From Rhizobium grahamii (GTDB lineage: Bacteria; Pseudomonadota; Alphaproteobacteria; Rhizobiales; Rhizobiaceae): a stretch of 64,000 bases of DNA. The position numbers and the translations under genes were made by a program. The notes below the pieces were generated by a model that made no database searches, was not told the DNA's origin, and saw nothing but the letters and a program-made list of their open reading frames with translations. Positions 20,999 through 33,899 of the stretch are shown piece by piece. Each line of letters begins with the position of its first letter. Positions within the stretch are counted from its first letter, which is position 1. The stretch lies in contig NZ_CP043498.1 of NCBI RefSeq assembly GCF_009498215.1, positions 3,081,501 through 3,145,500 of the forward strand, written 5' to 3'.

Positions 20999-22078
20999 AT
21001 GACGATCTCCATCGGCCACCGCAGTCTGAGCATAGCATCGCCGGGCAATATCCTGCTCTGGCTGATCGCCGCCTTTCACATGCTGCTCGCGGCAACTCTC
21101 ATTGCGGTATTGCTGTCGGTCTCGCCGGCTGCCGCAGCCGATGATGTCGCCTGCACCGGCCGCAACATCCTCACGGATCTCAAACAGAGCGACCCCGCGC
21201 GCTACGCGGAAGTCGTGAAGGAGGGCGATGCCGTGCCGAATGGCAAGGGCATCTTCTGGAAGATCGAAAAGCAGGGAATAGCGCCCTCCTGGCTGCTCGG
21301 CAGCATGCATGTGACCGATCCCCGCGTGCTCAACCTGCCGCCCCGTGCGCAGGCTGCGCATGATGCCGCCAATACGATCATCATCGAGTCTGACGAGATC
21401 CTCGACGAGAAGAAGGCCTCCGCGGCCCTTCTCATGCGCCCGGAACTGATGATGTTCACCGATGGAACGACCATCGAGAAGCTTTTGTCGCACGAAGACT
21501 ATGCGCGACTGGAACAAGGCCTGAAGGAACGCGGCATTCCGCTCGCCGCTGTTTCTCGGATGCGGCCCTGGATGATATCGAGCGTCGTTGCGTTGCCGGG
21601 CTGCGAGATGGCACGTAAGGCGAAGGGCGTTCAGTTCCTCGACCAGAAGATCGCGACGGACGCCATCGCATCAGGCAAGCAGGTCAAGGGACTAGAAACC
21701 CTTGCCGAACAACTGCAAGCGATGGCCGAGCTTCCGACCGACTTTCACCTGAAATCGCTGATCGAGACGCTGGCGCTCGGTTCCAAGATGAACGACGTCG
21801 TCGAGACGATGACCGATCTCTACCTCTCCGGCGACATCGGCATGACGATCCCGATGCTGAAGACTGTGTCACCCGACAATAAGGACGATGACGGCGACTA
21901 CGCCGCCTTCGAGCAGCGCATTATCCTCGTCCGCAACAAGGTGATGGCTGAACGCGCCGCTCCGATTCTGGCCAATGGCAACGTCTTCATGGCCGTCGGG
22001 GCCCTGCATCTGCCGGGTGAAGGCGGCGTCATCGAGTTGCTGCGCAAGCAGGGCTTCACGGTCACCGCCGTCAACTAA
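20999..22078 (+). CDS. TraB/GumN family protein, exported
   Basis: 359 residues beginning with a long N-region and a hydrophobic segment (about residues 18-47) ending in AAAADDV, consistent with a signal peptide or anchor. The TraB/GumN hallmarks are LLGSMHVTDPR near residue 99 and the C-terminal GALHLPGEGGVIELLRKQGF. The family is proposed to be metalloprotease-like from conserved histidine and glutamate residues, but the activity is not proven. Its stop codon overlaps that of the convergent cytochrome b561 gene by two bases. Confidence 0.85.
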   Translation: MTISIGHRSLSIASPGNILLWLIAAFHMLLAATLIAVLLSVSPAAAADDVACTGRNILTDLKQSDPARYAEVVKEGDAVPNGKGIFWKIEKQGIAPSWLLGSMHVTDPRVLNLPPRAQAAHDAANTIIIESDEILDEKKASAALLMRPELMMFTDGTTIEKLLSHEDYARLEQGLKERGIPLAAVSRMRPWMISSVVALPGCEMARKAKGVQFLDQKIATDAIASGKQVKGLETLAEQLQAMAELPTDFHLKSLIETLALGSKMNDVVETMTDLYLSGDIGMTIPMLKTVSPDNKDDDGDYAAFEQRIILVRNKVMAERAAPILANGNVFMAVGALHLPGEGGVIELLRKQGFTVTAVN

Positions 22079-22578
22079 CGCCCGACCGTCATCCGCCTGA
22101 GAACGTTCGTCTTCCAGTAGAACTGGTGGACAAGTGCACCTGCGACATGGGCAGCGATCAGTACCCAGAGGATCACCTTCAGCACGTCGGCATGGAGAGA
22201 CCCGGCGGTATTCGCTCCGAAATAATAGGCGGCGATCCCCGTCAGCGGCATCACGAAGATGAATGCGTAAAGACCGACGTGAACGGCCTTTGCCGCCACG
22301 CGAAATAGCAAGGGCTCGTCCTCAATTTCCGCAGGCGCGCCCTGGAGCAAGCGCAGACAGACGCGAACGATCGCAAGCACGAGGATCGCGATGCCGACAT
22401 AGGCATGAATATTGGCTGCTGCGACTTGGTCTGCGGATGGAACGTTGCCGTGACGCATCGCGCGGTGCCATTCGTTCATTCCGTCGGGAAACAGAAGATT
22501 GAAGAAGATCAGCAGCGCCATGCCCCAATGAAGCAGGCGTTGCGGCAGGCTGAATGCATCGACGGGTGTGGACCGCAT
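22075..22578 (-). CDS. cytochrome b561 family membrane protein
   Basis: About 167 residues with four transmembrane helices and histidines placed for haem b ligation: LPQRLLHWGM at the start, NIHAYVGI in helix 2, AVHVGLY in helix 3 and IAAHVAGALVHQFYW in helix 4. It is the superoxide/quinone-oxidoreductase type (CybB-like) found in the inner membrane. The ATG at 22578 is chosen because GGGGG lies about 7 bases upstream; the frame opens at a TTG six codons earlier. The electron partner is unknown. Confidence 0.88.
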   Translation of the reverse strand: MRSTPVDAFSLPQRLLHWGMALLIFFNLLFPDGMNEWHRAMRHGNVPSADQVAAANIHAYVGIAILVLAIVRVCLRLLQGAPAEIEDEPLLFRVAAKAVHVGLYAFIFVMPLTGIAAYYFGANTAGSLHADVLKVILWVLIAAHVAGALVHQFYWKTNVLRRMTVGR

Positions 22579-22609
22579 GGGTTGCCCCCTGAACAATTTT
22601 AGAACCGTT

Positions 22610-22648
22610 CAAAAGTAAAACGGCCGCCTGTCATGAGACAAGCGGCCG
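22610..22648 (-). terminator. intrinsic terminator downstream of lpdA
   Basis: Stem CGGCCGC / GCGGCCG (22621-22627 with 22642-22648) enclosing a small inner hairpin TGTC-ATGA-GACA. It is followed on the minus strand by TTTTACTTTT. It lies 25 bases after the lpdA stop and marks the end of the suc-lpdA cluster. Confidence 0.85.
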
Positions 22649-22672
22649 GACGCATATTGCCGAAATTTAATA

Positions 22673-24079
<1,407 letters not shown>

Positions 24080-24105
24080 TGTTTCTTTTCCTTTTCGTTA
24101 TTTGC

Positions 24106-24744
24106 TTAGTCAGCCGCGCGGGCGAGTGCGAGGCGGAAACCGAAGCCGACCAAAGCGGCGCCGGTGATGCGGTTGAACCATTTGCCGCTTGCGATGAAGC
24201 GGTCTCGAATGGGCTTTACGGTGAAGAAGGTGGAGACGCCGGCAAACCAGGCGACGAGCGCAGTGGCCATGCCGATACCGTAGCTGAACTGGATCAGACC
24301 GGGCGTGTCATGATGAACAAGCGTCGAGAACAGCGACAGGAAGAACAGAACCGGCTTCGGATTGAGCGCGTTGGTGACGAACCCCATGCTCAGGCACTTC
24401 AGCGCCGAGATCGGCTTGCGATCTTCTTCAGTCACGCTGATCTCGGCCACGTTGAAGCCCGGCGCCCGAAACGACTTGATGCCAAGATAGACGAGATAGG
24501 CAACACCCGCCCACTTGATCATCGCGAACAGCATCAGCGACTTGGAGACGATGAGGCCGAGGCCCAGGATCGTGTAGCTGATGTGGAAGAGCAGCGAAAA
24601 GCCCATGCCAAGGCCAGTCATGACGGCCGCGCGCCGGCCGTGAACGATGCTCTGGCGAAGGATCACGGCGAAGTCGGCGCCCGGCACGACGATGAATATC
24701 GAGAAGACGGCCATCAGGCCCAGAAATTCGAAAACGTACTGCAT
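24106..24744 (-). CDS. LysE-family amino-acid/metabolite exporter
   Basis: 212-residue inner-membrane protein with about six hydrophobic segments. The N-terminal VVPGADFAVILRQSIVHGRRAAVMTGLG is the LysE/RhtB signature (the PGP-type motif followed by G-x-x-x-G-x-G). ALNPKPVLFFLSLF near residue 130 is also conserved. Substrate unknown. It lies between the broken SDR gene and lpdA, 27 bases before the latter, and is probably in the same transcript. Confidence 0.9.
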   Translation of the reverse strand: MQYVFEFLGLMAVFSIFIVVPGADFAVILRQSIVHGRRAAVMTGLGMGFSLLFHISYTILGLGLIVSKSLMLFAMIKWAGVAYLVYLGIKSFRAPGFNVAEISVTEEDRKPISALKCLSMGFVTNALNPKPVLFFLSLFSTLVHHDTPGLIQFSYGIGMATALVAWFAGVSTFFTVKPIRDRFIASGKWFNRITGAALVGFGFRLALARAAD

Positions 24745-24762
24745 CTCAAAGGCCCTCGTACC

Positions 24763-25514
24763 CTAGCGGCCACCGCTTACGTTGAGTATGGCGCCCGTTA
24801 TATAGGAAGCCGTCGGCGAGAGCAGGTAGAGGACCGCATCGGCGACTTCCTCGGCCGTCCCCGAGCGCTGCATCGGAATGCTGGATGCCATGTCGCGCGC
24901 GCGGTTGGGCAGGCCACCGGAGGCATGAATATCGGTATCAATGACGCCGGGACGGATGGCATTCACTCGCACGCCCTCGGTAGCCACCTCGCGCGACAGG
25001 CCGATCGTGAACGTATCGATTGCAGCCTTGGAAGCCGCATAGTCGACATACTGCGACGCCGACCCGAGGACCGCCGCCATGGACGAGATATTGACGATCG
25101 ATCCACCCTTGCCGCCATGCTTCGACGACATGCGACGCACCGCCTCGGAAGCACAGAGGATCGACCCCGTGACGTTGATACGCATCATCCGCTCGAGACG
25201 TTCGACACTCATCTCGTCGACACGCTGCGGCGCGTCGACGATGCCGGCATTGTTCACGAGGCCATCAAGCCGCCCGAAATGCCGATCGACTGCTTCGAAC
25301 ATCGCAATGATATCTTGCGCGTTGCCAACATCGCCCTGGATCGCGATCGCGTCGCCACCTTCTGCCCGAACCTCCGCGACAACAACATCGGCGGCCGCAC
25401 GGTTCGCGGCGTAGTTCACCGCAACATTCCATCCCTGCCTGGCGGCAAGGCGGCACACTGCGGCGCCTATGCCCGGCTGCCGCCGGTGACGAGAAGAACG
25501 GGCCGCCCTGTCAT
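24763..25514 (-). pseudogene. SDR-family oxidoreductase interrupted by a one-base deletion
   Basis: The ATG at 25514 (overlapping the upstream stop as ATGA) begins MTGRPVLLVTGGSR and then hits TAG after 15 codons. Adding one G to the GGG run at 25474-25472 restores TGGSRGIGAAVCRLAARQG and an uninterrupted ~250-residue classical SDR. The downstream part contains NNAG, the serine in NISSMAAV, YAASK and the C-terminal ILNVSGGR. The remaining open frame starts at GTG 25458 but lacks the Rossmann TGxxxGIG motif, so a protein from it could not bind NAD(P) normally. Either a real frameshift or a sequencing error. Confidence 0.8.
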
Positions 25515-26056
25515 TTCGCGCACTCCTTGAAGGTCAGCAAATCCCACGGCGCGACGGTCGCCTTGTCCTTACCCCAGATCTTCGACTGCCGGATCGCGGG
25601 ACCGAGACCGGGCAGCAGGATCGTATCAGCCGCTGCTGCGGTTTCAGGCGGGAGATTGTCGATTTTGCCCGTGGCGTCGGCGCCGTAGACCGGACCCTGC
25701 CAGATCGTACAAGCGTCGAGGTCTGCGCCGGTCGCATCGCCGTCGGGGCATTGGAACATCAGGATACCCGCAGCCCGCGCCGGATCCTCGGAGGGCATGA
25801 CATAACCGTCGAGTTCCAGGGAGGTCTTCAACACCTTCAACGTGAAGAAGTTGCTGGCGGAAGCCGCCTCCGAAGCGATCGGCTTGAAACGCAGTTCGTA
25901 GGCACCATCCCTGTCGGCATAGACGGCGCTGGCCTGCTTGCAATCGGGAGCGCCGACAGCCGCCATTGGCAAGCTCAGCAGAAACGCCAGCGAAGCTCCA
26001 ACCTTGCCAGCGGCACGGTGCAGCATCATACGCCCTGTGGAGATTGCCAGCGACAT
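25511..26056 (-). CDS. hypothetical exported protein
   Basis: Up to 181 residues; an internal start at codon 10 (MMLHRAAGK) is also possible. A signal peptide is visible (basic N-region, hydrophobic LAFLLSLPMAAVG, cleavage near VGA-PDC). The mature part has cysteines in CKQ, MFQCPDGD, DACTIW and KECAK, which could form two disulfides in the periplasm. I do not recognise a family with known function. It sits between sucB and lpdA, a position in which an exported protein is common in rhizobia. Its stop overlaps the start of the SDR gene. Confidence 0.75.
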   Translation of the reverse strand: MSLAISTGRMMLHRAAGKVGASLAFLLSLPMAAVGAPDCKQASAVYADRDGAYELRFKPIASEAASASNFFTLKVLKTSLELDGYVMPSEDPARAAGILMFQCPDGDATGADLDACTIWQGPVYGADATGKIDNLPPETAAAADTILLPGLGPAIRQSKIWGKDKATVAPWDLLTFKECAK

Positions 26057-26072
26057 TCCGCGCCCCGAGGTG

Positions 26073-26094
26073 AAAAGGGCCGCTCGCGCGGCCC
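26073..26094 (-). terminator. intrinsic terminator downstream of sucB
   Basis: Perfect 7-bp stem GGGCCGC / GCGGCCC (26077-26083 with 26088-26094), loop TCGC, followed on the minus strand by TTTT. It lies 10 bases after the sucB stop and before the exported-protein gene, so the lpdA half of the cluster may be made at a lower level or from its own promoter. Confidence 0.7.
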
Positions 26095-26104
26095 AGTCGA
26101 TTGC

Positions 26105-27343
26105 TTAGAGATCGAGAACCAGACGCTCCGGATCTTCCAGGCTTTCCTTGACGCGAACGAGGAAGGTCACTGCTTCCTTACCATCGACGATACGGTGATC
26201 GTAGGAGAGAGCGAGGTACATCATCGGACGGATGACGATCTGGCCGCCGACAACAACCGGACGATCCTGGATCTTGTGCATGCCGAGGATACCGGACTGC
26301 GGTGCGTTCAGGATCGGCGAGGACATCAGCGAGCCGTAGACGCCACCGTTGGTGATGGTGAAGGTACCGCCCTGCATGTCGGCCATCGAGAGCGAGCCGT
26401 CACGAGCAGCCTTTGCCAGACGTGCCAGTTCCTTTTCGACTTCGGCGATCGACATCTGGTCGGCATCGCGGATAACCGGGACGACGAGGCCCTTGTCCGT
26501 ACCGACGGCCATGCCGATGTGGCAGAAGTTCTTGTAGATGATGTCGGTGCCGTCGATCTCGGCGTTGACAGCCGGCAGTTCCTTCAGCGCGTGGGTGATG
26601 GCCTTGGTGAAGAAGCCCATGAAGCCGAGCTTCACGCCATGCTTCTTTTCGAAGACGTCCTTGTACTTGGCGCGCAGGTCCATGACAGCCTTCATGTCCA
26701 CCTCGTTGTAGGTGGTCAGCATGGCGGCCGTGTTCTGTGCATCCTTCAGGCGCTTGGCGATCGTCTGGCGCAGGCGCGTCATCTTCACGCGCTCTTCGCG
26801 ACCGGCATCCTCGACCGTCGACGGACCGCGTGCGGCGACCGGAGCGGCAGGCGCCGCGGCGGCTGCCGGAGCGGAAATGCCCTTGGCAACGGCAGCGATC
26901 ACGTCACCCTTCAGAACCTGGCCGCGCTTGCCGGATCCATCGACCTGATCGCCAGACAGGTTGTTCTCGGCGAGCATCTTGGCGGCAGCCGGGGCCGGCG
27001 GCATGGAGGAAGCAGCAGCGACAGGAGCAGCAGCGGCGGCAACGGGTGCAGGAGCAGCGGCAGCGGGTTCAGCAGCCTTTGCCGGAGCGGCGGCAGCAGC
27101 GCCCGCACCTTCGGCGATCTGGCCGAGCAGTGCGCCAAGACCGACGGTCTCGCCAGCCTGAGCAACGATTTCGGACAGCGTGCCGGAAACCGGAGCCGGT
27201 ACTTCGATGGTCACCTTGTCGGTTTCAAGCTCGAGAATCGGCTCGTCGGCCTTGATGGCGTCGCCCACCTTCTTGAACCAGGTACCGACGGTTGCCTCGC
27301 TGACGGATTCACCGAGAGTTGGAACGCGGATTTCTGTGGCCAT
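26105..27343 (-). CDS. sucB: 2-oxoglutarate dehydrogenase E2, dihydrolipoyllysine succinyltransferase
   Basis: 412 residues. A single N-terminal lipoyl domain (lysine in [14 protein letters not shown] near residue 43) is followed by an alanine/proline-rich linker (about residues 80-125). Then come a peripheral subunit-binding domain ([22 protein letters not shown]) and the catalytic core ending with [17 protein letters not shown], which holds the active-site histidine and aspartate. It forms the core of the 2-oxoglutarate dehydrogenase complex with SucA and LpdA. The gap of 118 bases to sucA contains a long hairpin. Confidence 0.97.
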   Translation of the reverse strand: MATEIRVPTLGESVSEATVGTWFKKVGDAIKADEPILELETDKVTIEVPAPVSGTLSEIVAQAGETVGLGALLGQIAEGAGAAAAAPAKAAEPAAAAPAPVAAAAAPVAAASSMPPAPAAAKMLAENNLSGDQVDGSGKRGQVLKGDVIAAVAKGISAPAAAAAPAAPVAARGPSTVEDAGREERVKMTRLRQTIAKRLKDAQNTAAMLTTYNEVDMKAVMDLRAKYKDVFEKKHGVKLGFMGFFTKAITHALKELPAVNAEIDGTDIIYKNFCHIGMAVGTDKGLVVPVIRDADQMSIAEVEKELARLAKAARDGSLSMADMQGGTFTITNGGVYGSLMSSPILNAPQSGILGMHKIQDRPVVVGGQIVIRPMMYLALSYDHRIVDGKEAVTFLVRVKESLEDPERLVLDL

Positions 27344-27418
27344 TGTTCAAATCCTGAATTTTGATCGTTGTAATGTTTGACGGCGTTCCGACAGCGGAGG
27401 CCGAAGAACGAATTAATG

Positions 27419-27450
27419 CGAAGAGGAAGCGACATATCGCTCCCTCTTCG
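27419..27450 (-). other. strong intergenic hairpin between sucA and sucB
   Basis: Fourteen-base arms 27419-27432 and 27437-27450, paired at 13 positions, around the loop CATA. The outer stem is CGAAGAGG/CCTCTTCG and the inner stem AGCGA/TCGCT. No T-run follows, so it is not a standard terminator. It begins 12 bases after the sucA stop and may protect the sucA 3' end or mark an RNA-processing site. Confidence 0.65.
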
Positions 27451-27461
27451 ATCTCATTCTC

Positions 27462-30446
27462 TTAGCCGCCCAGCGCATCCTCAAGGAATGCGGCGAGCTG
27501 CGACAAATGCTTGGACATCAGGCCGGTTGCGGGCGATGCCGCGGCCGGACGACCAGTGTAGCGGACGCGCTGGTACTTCGCATCGATATGGGCAAGCACC
27601 CATTCCAGATACGGATCGATGAACGACCATGCGCCCATGTTCTTGGGCTCTTCCTGGCACCAGACCATCTCCGCGTTCCGGAAGCGGCTGAGCTCGTTGA
27701 TGAGCGCCTTTGCCGGGAACGGATAGAGCTGTTCGACGCGCAGCAGGTACACATCGTCGATGCCGCGCTTTTCGCGCTCTTCCAGAAGGTCGTAGTAGAC
27801 CTTGCCGGAGCACATGACGACACGGCGGATCTTCGCGTCCTTCTGCAGCTTGATCGGGCCGTCCTTGATGACCTCCGCATCGTCCCACAGGAGGCGATGG
27901 AAGGAGGACTCGCCGGCAAGTTCCGCGAGGGTCGAGACAGCCCGCTTGTGGCGCAGCAGCGACTTCGGTGTCATCAGGATCAGCGGCTTGCGGAAGTCTC
28001 GCTTCAGCTGCCGACGCAGGATGTGGAAGTAGTTCGCCGGCGTCGTGACGTTGGCAACCTGCATGTTGTCTTCTGCGCACATCTGCAGCCAGCGCTCGAG
28101 ACGGGCGGACGAGTGCTCCGGACCCTGGCCTTCGTAGCCGTGCGGCAGCAGGCAGACGAGACCGGACATGCGCAGCCACTTGCGTTCGCCAGACGAAATG
28201 AACTGGTCGAACACGACCTGTGCACCGTTGGCGAAGTCGCCGAACTGGGCTTCCCAGAGCGTCAGCGCGTTCGGGCGGGCCAGCGAGTAACCGTACTCGA
28301 AGCCGAGAACCGCTTCTTCCGACAGCATCGAGTTGATGACTTCGTAGCGCGCCTGGGTCGGCGACAGGTTGGCGAGCGGGATGTAGCGCTCTTCCGTTTC
28401 CTGATCGTAGAGCACCGAGTGGCGCTGCGAGAAGGTGCCGCGTTCGCAATCCTGACCGGAAAGGCGGATCTTGTGACCTTCGGTGACGAGCCCGCCGAAC
28501 GCCAGCGCTTCCGCCGTTGCCCAGTCGATGCCTTCGCCAGTCGAGATCATGTTGGCGCGGTTTTCCATGAAGCGCTGGATCGTGCGGTGCGCATGGAAGC
28601 CTTCCGGGATCTCGGACAGCTTGCGGCCGATATCTTTCAGCTGCTTCATCGGCACAGCGGTCTTGCCGCGGCGCTGCTCGTCGGCATTGTCGGCCGTGCG
28701 CAGGCCAGCCCACTCGCCGTCCAGCCAGTCGGCCTTGTTCGGCTTGTAGCTCTGGCCAGCATCGAACTCCTGTTCGAGGTGCGCACGCCAGTCCGCCTTC
28801 ATCTTTTCGACTTCGCCGTCGGTCAGGAGACCTTCTCCAACAAGACGATCCGCATAGATCTGCAGGACGGTCTTGTGAGCGCGGATGACCTTATACATCT
28901 TCGGCTGCGTGAAGGACGGCTCGTCGCCTTCGTTGTGGCCGTAGCGGCGGTAGCAGAACATGTCGACGACGACAGGCTTGTGGAACTTCATGCGAAATTC
29001 CATGGCGATCTTGGCGGCGTAGACGACAGCTTCCGGATCGTCACCGTTGACGTGCAGGATCGGCGCTTCGATCATCTTGGCGACGTCGGACGGATATGGC
29101 GACGAGCGCGAGAAGGCCGGGTTCGTGGTGAAGCCGATCTGGTTGTTGATGATGACGTGCATCGTGCCGGCAACGCGGTGACCGCGCAGACCGGAAAGGC
29201 CGAGGATTTCGGCAATCACGCCCTGGCCGGCGAATGCCGCGTCACCGTGGATCAGCAGCGGCAGAACCTTGGCACGCTCGGACAGAGGGATGGTGTCGCC
29301 GTCCCAGACGGTCGCGCCCATGTCCTGCTTGGCGCGGGCTTTGCCCATGACAACCGGGTCGACGATTTCAAGGTGCGACGGGTTGGCCGTCAGCGAAACG
29401 TGGACCTTGTTGCCGTCGAACTCGCGGTCGGACGATGCGCCAAGATGGTACTTGACGTCGCCGGAACCCTCGACTTCGTCAGGTGCGTAGGAACCGCCCT
29501 TGAACTCGTGGAAGATGGCACGGTGCGGCTTGCCCATGACCTGGGAGAGCACGTTGAGGCGGCCGCGGTGGGCCATGCCGAACACCGCTTCCTTGAGGCC
29601 GAGGCTGCCGCCGCGCTTCAGGATTTGTTCCAGCGCCGGGATCAGCGATTCACCGCCGTCGAGACCGAAGCGCTTGGTGCCCTTGAACTTGACGTCGAGG
29701 AACTGTTCATAGCCTTCGGCTTCGACGAGCTTGGCAAGGATCGCCTTCTTGCCCTCTGGCGTGAAAGCAACACCCTTGTCCGGACCTTCGATCCGTTCCT
29801 GGATCCAGGCCTTTTCCTCGGGGTTCGAGATGTGCATGAACTCGACGCCGAGAGTCGAGCAGTATGTGCGCTCGAGGATCTCGATCATCTGCGGGATGGT
29901 CGCGTATTCGAGACCGAGCACGTTGTCGATGAAGATCTTGCGATCGTTGTCAGCGGCGGTGAAACCGTAGTTTTCCGGCGACAGTTCCTTGTAGTCTTCA
30001 ACCGGAGCAGCAATCCCGAGCGGATCGAGCTTGGCGTGCAGGTGGCCGCGCATGCGATAAGCGCGGATCATCATGATAGCGCGGACGGAGTCACGCGTCG
30101 CCTGCAGGATGTCGGCACCATCGGTCGGCTTGCCGGCGGCTTCCGCCTTGCCCTTGACCTTGGTTTCGATGATCTTTTCTACCGTACCCCAATCGCCATC
30201 GAGCGCTGAAACAAGATCGCTCTTCGGCTGCAGGGGCCAATTCTTCTTGCGCCAGGAGGCACCCTTGGCCGCCTTCTTCACATCGTCAGGATTGTCTTCG
30301 AGCGCCTTGAAGAAGGACTGCCATTCCTGATTGACCGAGCTCGGGTCTTCTTCGTAGCGCGCATACAGCTGCTCGATGTAAGCAGCGTTGGCGCCATCCA
30401 GGAACGAGGTGATCTGAAACTGCTCGTTGGCTTCTTGCCGTGCCAT
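27462..30446 (-). CDS. sucA: 2-oxoglutarate dehydrogenase E1 component
   Basis: 994-residue thiamine-diphosphate enzyme that decarboxylates 2-oxoglutarate and succinylates the lipoyl domain of SucB. The N-terminal SFLDGANAAYIEQLYARYEEDPSSV is typical. The histidine-containing MAHRGRLNVL is near residue 295 and the ThDP-binding HGDAAFAGQGVIAE near 400. The C-terminal RVEQLYPFP and WCQEEPKNMGAW blocks are also intact. Its ATG is 114 bases from the sucD terminator, so a separate promoter for sucAB is expected. Confidence 0.98.
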   Translation of the reverse strand: MARQEANEQFQITSFLDGANAAYIEQLYARYEEDPSSVNQEWQSFFKALEDNPDDVKKAAKGASWRKKNWPLQPKSDLVSALDGDWGTVEKIIETKVKGKAEAAGKPTDGADILQATRDSVRAIMMIRAYRMRGHLHAKLDPLGIAAPVEDYKELSPENYGFTAADNDRKIFIDNVLGLEYATIPQMIEILERTYCSTLGVEFMHISNPEEKAWIQERIEGPDKGVAFTPEGKKAILAKLVEAEGYEQFLDVKFKGTKRFGLDGGESLIPALEQILKRGGSLGLKEAVFGMAHRGRLNVLSQVMGKPHRAIFHEFKGGSYAPDEVEGSGDVKYHLGASSDREFDGNKVHVSLTANPSHLEIVDPVVMGKARAKQDMGATVWDGDTIPLSERAKVLPLLIHGDAAFAGQGVIAEILGLSGLRGHRVAGTMHVIINNQIGFTTNPAFSRSSPYPSDVAKMIEAPILHVNGDDPEAVVYAAKIAMEFRMKFHKPVVVDMFCYRRYGHNEGDEPSFTQPKMYKVIRAHKTVLQIYADRLVGEGLLTDGEVEKMKADWRAHLEQEFDAGQSYKPNKADWLDGEWAGLRTADNADEQRRGKTAVPMKQLKDIGRKLSEIPEGFHAHRTIQRFMENRANMISTGEGIDWATAEALAFGGLVTEGHKIRLSGQDCERGTFSQRHSVLYDQETEERYIPLANLSPTQARYEVINSMLSEEAVLGFEYGYSLARPNALTLWEAQFGDFANGAQVVFDQFISSGERKWLRMSGLVCLLPHGYEGQGPEHSSARLERWLQMCAEDNMQVANVTTPANYFHILRRQLKRDFRKPLILMTPKSLLRHKRAVSTLAELAGESSFHRLLWDDAEVIKDGPIKLQKDAKIRRVVMCSGKVYYDLLEEREKRGIDDVYLLRVEQLYPFPAKALINELSRFRNAEMVWCQEEPKNMGAWSFIDPYLEWVLAHIDAKYQRVRYTGRPAAASPATGLMSKHLSQLAAFLEDALGG

Positions 30447-30560
30447 GGTTACACGCGGACGCTTTCGCCCGCCTCCTGACTTGTGATTTTGCCGGATACT
30501 CGACCGGCTTGCCGCATCTATCGTTAGCCGCCTGTCCGCGGCTCATTTCAATTCTAGGTC

Positions 30561-30595
30561 AAAAACCCGGGCAGACGGTTCGGCCGCTGCCCGGG
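30561..30595 (-). terminator. intrinsic terminator between sucD and sucA
   Basis: Nine-base stem CCCGGGCAG / CTGCCCGGG (30566-30574 with 30587-30595) with an inner CGG/CCG pairing, followed on the minus strand by TTTTT. It lies 12 bases after the sucD stop, so mdh-sucCD and sucAB look like separately terminated units. Confidence 0.88.
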
Positions 30596-30607
30596 ATATA
30601 GATTGGT

Positions 30608-31510
30608 TTAGCCCTTGAGGACTTCAACCAGCGTCTTGCCGAGGCGTGCCGGTGAAGGCGAAACCTTGATGCCGGCCGCTTCCATGGCAGAGATCTTGGA
30701 TTCCGCATCGCCCTTGCCGCCGGAAACGACTGCACCGGCGTGGCCCATGGTGCGGCCCTTCGGAGCGGTCCGGCCGGCAATGAAGCCTGCCATCGGCTTC
30801 TTGCGGCCCTTCTTGGCTTCGTCGATCAGGAACTGGGCTGCGTCTTCTTCAGCCGAGCCGCCGATTTCGCCGATCATGATGATCGAGGTCGTGGCTTCGT
30901 CGGCCAGGAACATCTCGAGCACGTCGATGAACTCGGTGCCCTTGACCGGGTCGCCGCCGATGCCGACAGCCGTCGTCTGGCCGAGGCCTTCGTTCGACGT
31001 CTGGAACACAGCTTCGTAGGTCAGCGTGCCGGAGCGCGAGACGATACCGACCGAACCCTTGCGGAAGATCGAGCCCGGCATGATACCGATCTTGCATTCT
31101 TCCGGCGTCAGGATACCCGGGCAGTTCGGTCCGAGCAGGCGCGACTTCGACTTGTCGAGCTTGGCCTTGACCCGCACCATGTCCATGACCGGGATACCCT
31201 CGGTGATGCAGGTGATGAACGGGATCTCGGCGTCGATCGCCTCGATGATCGCATCGGCAGCACCTGCCGGCGGAACGTAGATGACCGAAGCGTCGGCACC
31301 GGTGCGTTCCTTGGCTTCGGCAACCGAAGCGAAGATCGGCAGGGATTCGCCCTTCGAGCCGGTCCAGGTTTCACCCCCCTTCTTCGGATGGATACCGCCG
31401 ACCATCTGCGTGCCGTAGTAAGCCAGCGCCTGTTCGGTGTGGAAGGTGCCGGTCTTGCCGGTCAGGCCCTGAACGAGAACCTTGGTATTCTTGTTTACGA
31501 GAATAGACAT
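30608..31510 (-). CDS. sucD: succinyl-CoA synthetase alpha subunit
   Basis: 300-residue subunit carrying the CoA-binding Rossmann domain and the phosphorylated histidine. It starts [21 protein letters not shown]. The active-site segment [21 protein letters not shown] is near residue 245. It follows sucC by 17 bases and is the last gene before a strong terminator. Confidence 0.97.
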   Translation of the reverse strand: MSILVNKNTKVLVQGLTGKTGTFHTEQALAYYGTQMVGGIHPKKGGETWTGSKGESLPIFASVAEAKERTGADASVIYVPPAGAADAIIEAIDAEIPFITCITEGIPVMDMVRVKAKLDKSKSRLLGPNCPGILTPEECKIGIMPGSIFRKGSVGIVSRSGTLTYEAVFQTSNEGLGQTTAVGIGGDPVKGTEFIDVLEMFLADEATTSIIMIGEIGGSAEEDAAQFLIDEAKKGRKKPMAGFIAGRTAPKGRTMGHAGAVVSGGKGDAESKISAMEAAGIKVSPSPARLGKTLVEVLKG

Positions 31511-31527
31511 CTAATCAGGTCCTCAAA

Positions 31528-32721
<1,194 letters not shown>

Positions 32722-32759
32722 GGGTCTATTCCTGTTTGGATTACGTCAGCGCCGATTGA

Positions 32760-33821
<1,062 letters not shown>

Positions 33822-33864
33822 TTATTTTTGAGCGAGGAATTTCAATCGGTTAGATACTAAAACT

Positions 33865-33880
33865 CTTACGTAAACGTAAG
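33865..33880. promoter_or_regulatory. palindrome in the mdh promoter region
   Basis: Perfect inverted repeat CTTACGT-AA-ACGTAAG about 140 bases upstream of mdh. On the minus strand it lies just downstream of a TTGACG hexamer (33892-33887) and upstream of TAGTAT (33859-33854), so it overlaps the likely core promoter of mdh-sucCD. The ACGT-core two-fold symmetry suggests an operator. Confidence 0.45.
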
Positions 33881-33899
33881 AAAATTCGTCAACAAAACG

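Noticed and set aside
24106..25530. Rightward open frame covering LysE and SDR genes on the opposite strand
   Set aside because: Arginine/histidine/aspartate-rich shadow translation; the leftward genes have clear families.
27507..30209. Rightward frame of 900 codons opposite sucA
   Set aside because: Same reason: complete overlap with sucA and no domain content.
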